A stretch of DNA of 64,000 nt from Streptomyces sp. NRRL F-6131 (GTDB lineage Bacteria; Actinomycetota; Actinomycetes; Streptomycetales; Streptomycetaceae). The stretch covers positions 186,001 through 250,000 of the forward strand of contig JOHN01000017.1 in assembly GCA_000719695.1 (NCBI GenBank). The letters are read 5' to 3'. The position numbers and the translations under genes were made by a program. Positions 59,697 to 64,000 of this stretch are shown one piece after another. Each line of letters starts with the position of its first letter. The stretch's first letter is position 1. The notes beneath the pieces were generated by a model, which was given only the letters and a program-made list of their open reading frames with translations, had not been told where the DNA came from and ran no database searches.

Positions 59697-62201
59697 ATGA
59701 CCACACAGCAGGGCTCCCAACGCCAGGCCAAGTCCGTCGCCGGCCCCCGCACCCTCGCCGAGGAACTGCGCGCCCGGCCCGACGACGACCTCGCCGCCCT
59801 GCTCCGGTCCCGCCCCGACCTGCTCAACCCCGTGCCCGGCGACCTCACCCAGCTGACCGCCCGACTGTCCTCCCGCGCCTCCGCCCTGCGCGCACTGGAG
59901 CGGCTGGACCGGTTCACCCTGCAGGTCGCCGAGGCTCTCGCCGCACTCCCCGACGGCGCTTCGCCGACCGCCGTCCGCACCCTGCTGGCCGGGCCGGTCA
60001 AGGTGAAGCCGCACCCCGAGGCCACCCCGCTGAGCGCCGCCGACCGGGCCGCCGTCGCCGCCGCGCTGCCCCGCGCCCTGGCCACCCTGCGCGACCGGGC
60101 CCTGCTCTGGGGCCCGGACAACGGCCTGCGCCTGGTCATCGCGGCCCGCGAGGCACTCGCGCCGACCGCCGCCAACCCCGGCCGCACCGGCCTCGGTCCG
60201 ACCTTCGCCGAGGCCAGCACCGGCATGTCCCCGGCCCGCCTCCAGCAACTGCTCGCCTCCGCCGGACAGCCCGCGACACCCGACCCGGTCACCGCCGTCG
60301 CCGCGTTCACCGCCCTGCTCGGCGACCGCGCCCGTTGCGACGCGCTGCTCGCCACCGCCCCCGAGGCCGCGCTGCGGCTGCTGGACCGGCTGGTCTGGGG
60401 GCCGCCCACCGGCACCGTCCCGGACGCCACCCGTCCGGTCACCGCGCAGGACGCGCAGAGCCCGGTCGAGTGGCTGCTGGCCCGCGGCCTGCTGCTGCCC
60501 ACCAGCCCCGGCAGCGTCGTCCTGCCCCGCGAACTCGCCCTGCACCTGCGCGGCGGCCGCGCGCACCGCACCGTCGAGCCGGTCCAGCCCGAGCCCGTGC
60601 CCGCCGCCGCGCCGCGCGATCCCCAGGCTGTGGACGGCGCCGCCGCCGGGCAGGCGCACACCGCCGTCCGGACCGTCGAGGAGCTCCTGGACCTCTGGGG
60701 CCTCACCCCACCACCCACCCTGCGCGCCGGCGGTCTCGGGGTGCGCGACCTCAAGCGCGCCGCCCAGGCCCTGGAGACCACCGAGCCGATCGCCGCCTTC
60801 TGGCTCGAACTGGCCTACACCTCGGGCCTGCTGGCCCCGGACGGCGAGGTCGACGAACACTGGGCGCCGACCCCCGGGTACGACGAGTGGCTGCGCCTGG
60901 ACACCGCCGAACGCTGGACGGTGCTCGCCCGTGCCTGGCTCACCGCCACCCGGGTCCCGGCCCTCGCCGGCAGCTCCGACGGCAAGGGCAAGCCGCGCGC
61001 CGTGCTCGGCCCCGAGCTGGACCGCACCCTCGCCCCCTCCGTCCGCCGCGGCGCCCTCGCCCTGCTCGCCGAACTCCCGCCCGGCACCCCGGCCACCGCC
61101 GCCGAGCTGCTGCCCACCCTGCGCTGGCAGCGCCCGCTGCGCGGCGGACCGATCGACCCCGACGGCCGCGACCTGCGCGAGCACCTGGTCACCTGGACCC
61201 TGGCCGAGGCCGAACTCCTCGGCGTCACCGGCCGCGGCGCCCTGGCCGCCCCCGCCCGCGCCCTGCTCACCGCCGAGGCCGACCCGGCCGGCGTGCTCGC
61301 CCCGCTGCTGCCGCGTCCGCTCGACCACGTCATCCTGCAGCCGGACCTCACCGCGATCGCCCCCGGCCCGCTGCTCACCCCGCTGGCCCAGGCGCTCGCG
61401 CTCTGCGCCGACATCGAGTCCAAGGGCGGCGCGACCGTCTACCGGTTCACCCCCGAGTCGGTCCGCCGCGCCCTGGACGCCGGACGCACCGCCGCCGACC
61501 TGCGGGCCTTCCTCACCCAGCACTCCCGGACGCCGGTGCCGCAGCCGCTCGGCTACCTGATCGACGACGTCGCCCGCCGGCACGGCCTGCTGCGGGTCGG
61601 CGCCGCCTCGTCCTACCTGCGCTGCGACGACCCGTCCCTGCTGAACGAGATCCTCGCCGACCGCCGCTCCGCCGACCTGCGGCTGCGGCTGCTCGCACCC
61701 ACCGTGCTGGCCGCCCAGGCGCCGCCCGACGCGCTGCTCGGCACGCTGCGCGCCATGGGGTACGCGCCGGCCGCCGAGTCCGCCGAGGGCGATGTGCTGA
61801 TCACCCGCCCGGACAGCCACCGCACCCCGCCCCGCGCGGCCCCGGTGCCCGTCCCGGACGGCCCGCCGACGCCGGACGACGTCCTGCTCGCCGCCGCGGT
61901 CAAGGCGATCCGGGCCGGCGACCGGGCGGCCACCGCGGTCCGCCGCGAGCCCACCGTCCCGGCGGGGCGCCCGCTGCCGCGCACGGCCGCCGCCGAGACC
62001 CTGGCGGCCCTGCAGACGGCGGTCCTGCTCGGCGAGCGAATGTGGATCGGCTACCTCAACGCGGAGGGCCTCGCCAGCCAGCGGATCATCGACCCGGTGA
62101 AGGTCGAGGGCGGCTTCGTCACCGCCTTCGACCACCACGACGGCGAGCTGCGCACCTTCGCGCTGCACCGGATCACCGGGGTCGCCGAACTCGACGAGTG
62201 A
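59697..62201 (+). CDS. Helicase-associated domain protein
   Basis: An 834-residue protein of the actinobacterial helicase_C_3/XPB-Ssl2-like family. It has no Walker motifs, so it is not itself a helicase. N-terminal winged-helix-like segments (RTLAEELRARPDDDLAALLR) precede the conserved central region (LDHVILQPDLTAIAPGPLL, YRFTPESVRRALDAGRTAAD). The last 80 residues (LLGERMWIGYLNAEGLASQR, VTAFDHHDGELRTFALHRIT) look like a WYL-type Sm fold. It lies 970 bp upstream of an XPB-type helicase on the same strand and is probably its partner in DNA repair or transcription-coupled work. Confidence 0.87.
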   Translation: MTTQQGSQRQAKSVAGPRTLAEELRARPDDDLAALLRSRPDLLNPVPGDLTQLTARLSSRASALRALERLDRFTLQVAEALAALPDGASPTAVRTLLAGPVKVKPHPEATPLSAADRAAVAAALPRALATLRDRALLWGPDNGLRLVIAAREALAPTAANPGRTGLGPTFAEASTGMSPARLQQLLASAGQPATPDPVTAVAAFTALLGDRARCDALLATAPEAALRLLDRLVWGPPTGTVPDATRPVTAQDAQSPVEWLLARGLLLPTSPGSVVLPRELALHLRGGRAHRTVEPVQPEPVPAAAPRDPQAVDGAAAGQAHTAVRTVEELLDLWGLTPPPTLRAGGLGVRDLKRAAQALETTEPIAAFWLELAYTSGLLAPDGEVDEHWAPTPGYDEWLRLDTAERWTVLARAWLTATRVPALAGSSDGKGKPRAVLGPELDRTLAPSVRRGALALLAELPPGTPATAAELLPTLRWQRPLRGGPIDPDGRDLREHLVTWTLAEAELLGVTGRGALAAPARALLTAEADPAGVLAPLLPRPLDHVILQPDLTAIAPGPLLTPLAQALALCADIESKGGATVYRFTPESVRRALDAGRTAADLRAFLTQHSRTPVPQPLGYLIDDVARRHGLLRVGAASSYLRCDDPSLLNEILADRRSADLRLRLLAPTVLAAQAPPDALLGTLRAMGYAPAAESAEGDVLITRPDSHRTPPRAAPVPVPDGPPTPDDVLLAAAVKAIRAGDRAATAVRREPTVPAGRPLPRTAAAETLAALQTAVLLGERMWIGYLNAEGLASQRIIDPVKVEGGFVTAFDHHDGELRTFALHRITGVAELDE

Positions 62202-62249
62202 CCGGCGACGAGTGACCGGCCCGGATCCGTACGACGCGGGCCCCGGGCC

Positions 62250-62513
62250 TCAGTGACCCTGCTGCTGCGCCTGCTCGGCCTGCTTCTCCTTCATCGCCTT
62301 GTCCGCCATGGCGGCGAGGTCACCCTGTCCGACCGGCATCACGGTGTTGGCCCCGGCCAGGTCGGCGAGCAGGAACCCGGGCGAGGCCAGCAGGCCCCCC
62401 GGCCCCTCGCCGACGCCCGCGATCGCGTGCGCGGAGGTGGCCGAGGAGGCGGTGGCGGCGAAGGCCGTACCGGCCAGGGCGAGAGCGGTGAGGACGCGCT
62501 TCGACTTGTTCAT
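62250..62513 (-). CDS. Small secreted protein
   Basis: An 87-residue protein with a signal peptide (MNKSKRVLTALALAGTAFAA, cleaved after SAHA at about 30). The mature part is IAGVGEGPGGLLASPGFLLA, then VMPVGQGDLAAMADKAMKEK and ends with a Gln-rich tail. I do not recognise it. It is leftward among rightward genes, between the helicase-associated gene and a small gene at 62643. Confidence 0.65.
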   Translation of the reverse strand: MNKSKRVLTALALAGTAFAATASSATSAHAIAGVGEGPGGLLASPGFLLADLAGANTVMPVGQGDLAAMADKAMKEKQAEQAQQQGH

Positions 62514-62642
62514 GCACGGATCAACGAGCCACTCCCGTCGCGGTCACCCCCCGCGCCCCCTCCCGCACGGCCCGTACCGGCAGTTGACGCATCGCCTCCA
62601 CCGGCGTAGTCCGGAGAGCGGGGGGTGACGAAAGGAGTCATC

Positions 62643-63047
62643 ATGCTCGGCGATCTGATCGGCGACACCCAGGGCCGGGACACCGGCCGACGCGTCCTCG
62701 ACGCCGGGGACGGCCACGTCGTCGTGGAGGTCTCGTTCGAGGGAGGCGGCAGCTACTACGGCACCGCGGTCAACGGCTTCGGCACCTACGAGTCCGAACT
62801 GCGCGCCGACGGCAGTCTGCGCGGCGAGGGCCAGGGCGTCGACATGACGGCCGACGGCCAGAGCGTCACCTGGCACGGCATCGGCATCGGCCACTTCACC
62901 GAGGGCGGCGGCACCAGCTGGCGCGGCTCGCTCTTCTTCTCCACCACGTCACCGCAGCTCGACCGCCTCAACCACGTCGTCGGGCTCTTCGAGTACGAGG
63001 TCGCCCCGGACGGCAAGTCCACCGGCAAGTACTACGAGTGGAAGTAG
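62643..63047 (+). CDS. Small beta-barrel-like hypothetical protein
   Basis: A 134-residue protein with alternating beta strands (HVVVEVSFEGGGSYYGTAVN, GFGTYESELRADGSLRGEGQ, WHGIGIGHFTEGGGTSWRGS, VVGLFEYEVAPDGKSTGKYY), a pattern like lipocalin or allene-oxide-cyclase-type barrels. ATG 62643 is preferred over GTG 62625 because AAAGGAG sits 5 nt before it. There is no signal peptide. Function unknown. It lies between two parts of the helicase neighbourhood. Confidence 0.7.
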   Translation: MLGDLIGDTQGRDTGRRVLDAGDGHVVVEVSFEGGGSYYGTAVNGFGTYESELRADGSLRGEGQGVDMTADGQSVTWHGIGIGHFTEGGGTSWRGSLFFSTTSPQLDRLNHVVGLFEYEVAPDGKSTGKYYEWK

Positions 63048-63171
63048 CCGCTCGTAGGCCCTCCCCGGGGGCGGTGCCCTCCACCCGGCCGGATGCGCGA
63101 CACTGGAGGGTCGGCGTCCCGCAGGACCCACGGACCCGACGGACCTGTCAGCCAGTGGAGGGCTTCCCCGC

Positions 63172-64000
63172 GTGAACGACGGACCGCTCATCGTCCAGAG
63201 CGACAAAACTCTCCTCCTGGAGATCGACCACCCCAAGGCCGCCGACTGCCGTCGGGCCATCGCACCGTTCGCCGAGCTGGAGCGGGCGCCGGAGCACGTG
63301 CACACCTACCGGGTGACGCCGCTCGGGCTGTGGAACGCCCGGGCCGCGGGCCACGACGCCGAGCAGGTCGTCGACGCCCTGGTGACGTACTCCCGCTACC
63401 CGGTGCCGCACGCGCTGCTGGTCGACGTGGCCGACACCATGGCCCGCTACGGGCGGCTGCGGCTCACCAAGCACCCCACCCACGGCCTGGTGCTGAGCAC
63501 CACCGACCGACCGGTGCTGGAGGAGGTGCTGCGCTCCAAGAAGATCGCCCCGCTGGTCGGCCCCCGGGTCGACCCGGACACCGTGGTCGTGCACCCCTCC
63601 GAGCGCGGCCAGATCAAGCAGGTGCTGCTCAAACTCGGCTGGCCCGCCGAGGACTTCGCCGGCTACGTGGACGGCGAGGCGCACCCCATCGACCTGGAGG
63701 AGAACGGCTGGAGCCTGCGCCCGTACCAGGCGCAGGCGGTCGAGGGGTTCTGGCACGGCGGCTCGGGCGTCGTGGTGCTGCCCTGCGGCGCCGGCAAGAC
63801 CCTGGTCGGCGCGGCGGCCATGGCGCACGCCAAGTCGACCACGCTGATCCTGGTCACCAACACCGTCTCGGCCCGCCAGTGGAAGCACGAACTGGTCAAG
63901 CGGACCTCGCTCACCGAGGACGAGATCGGCGAGTACAGCGGCACCCGGAAGGAGATCCGCCCGGTCACCATCGCCACCTACCAGGTGATGACCACCAAGC
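63172..64000 (+). CDS. XPB-type DNA repair helicase, 5' part
   Basis: The first 276 codons of a superfamily 2 helicase; the rest lies beyond the right edge. GTG 63172 has GGAGGG upstream. Residues 1-130 form the N-terminal damage-recognition domain (LIVQSDKTLLLEIDHPKAAD). Walker A is LPCGAGKTLVG at about 203-213, preceded by SLRPYQAQAVEGFW (the Q-motif-like region), and motif Ia by STTLILVTNTVSARQWKHEL. Bacterial XPB unwinds DNA 3' to 5' and acts with Bax1-like nucleases in some species. The companion helicase-associated protein is at 59697. Confidence 0.92.
   Translation, partial: MNDGPLIVQSDKTLLLEIDHPKAADCRRAIAPFAELERAPEHVHTYRVTPLGLWNARAAGHDAEQVVDALVTYSRYPVPHALLVDVADTMARYGRLRLTKHPTHGLVLSTTDRPVLEEVLRSKKIAPLVGPRVDPDTVVVHPSERGQIKQVLLKLGWPAEDFAGYVDGEAHPIDLEENGWSLRPYQAQAVEGFWHGGSGVVVLPCGAGKTLVGAAAMAHAKSTTLILVTNTVSARQWKHELVKRTSLTEDEIGEYSGTRKEIRPVTIATYQVMTTK

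Overview
The window comes from a high-GC actinomycete of the Streptomyces/Kitasatospora group. The signs are strong third-position GC bias, GTG starts, TANNNT boxes 6-7 nt before start codons (leaderless promoters), mycothiol biosynthesis (mshA), MsiK, CarD, a PhoRP/PhoU locus and an HbhA-like block. The order msiK - nucleotidyltransferase - doxX - rlmB - cysS - ispF - ispD - carD - lipoprotein - phoP - phoR - phoU matches, from memory, the SCO4240-SCO4228 region of Streptomyces coelicolor.

Positions 1-9533 are the right-hand part of a siphophage-type prophage. In order they hold the end of a distal-tail protein, three tail/baseplate genes, a lysis cassette (amidase endolysin with a possible internal start, then two small holin-like membrane proteins), a terminator, a PP2C-type phosphatase with a coupled small gene, an XRE regulator, a run of four very small coupled genes, a Pro-rich small gene and a second, repressor-like XRE gene with a palindromic operator. 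The region ends at the 3' end of a tRNA-Thr(TGT) gene (9534-9607, minus strand), the expected place for a tRNA-directed integration. No integrase or second att copy lies in the window.

From 9.6 to 29.7 kb the content is core: sugar-import ATPase, DoxX protein, 23S rRNA methyltransferase, CysRS, two consecutive MEP-pathway enzymes, CarD, the phosphate regulon regulators with a PHO box, a 58-residue Cys-rich protein next to phoU, a secreted LPMO with a DasR-like site, phosphoglycerate mutase, an MFS pump and MshA. From 30 to 49 kb there are methyltransferases, two different macro-domain proteins, a receiver-SpoIIE phosphatase, the conserved XRE-HbhA-DUF2516 trio, a MerR regulator fused to two DNA-clamp domains, a YceI protein, LysR/MFS and TetR loci, an Eis-like acetyltransferase, an NlpC/P60 hydrolase, a ThrE-type exporter and a DedA protein.

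From 49 to 64 kb lie a secreted Asn/Gly-rich protein, a tandem TetR regulator divergent from an LCAD-like acyl-CoA dehydrogenase, a TetR/DHA2-pump pair with a repeat-rich operator region, TatA, a K+ channel, and a helicase-associated protein close to an XPB-type helicase that runs off the right edge. The items most worth follow-up are the MerR-clamp fusion, the internal start in the endolysin, the prophage PP2C gene, the Cys-rich peptide beside phoU, and the tetR-pump operator array.
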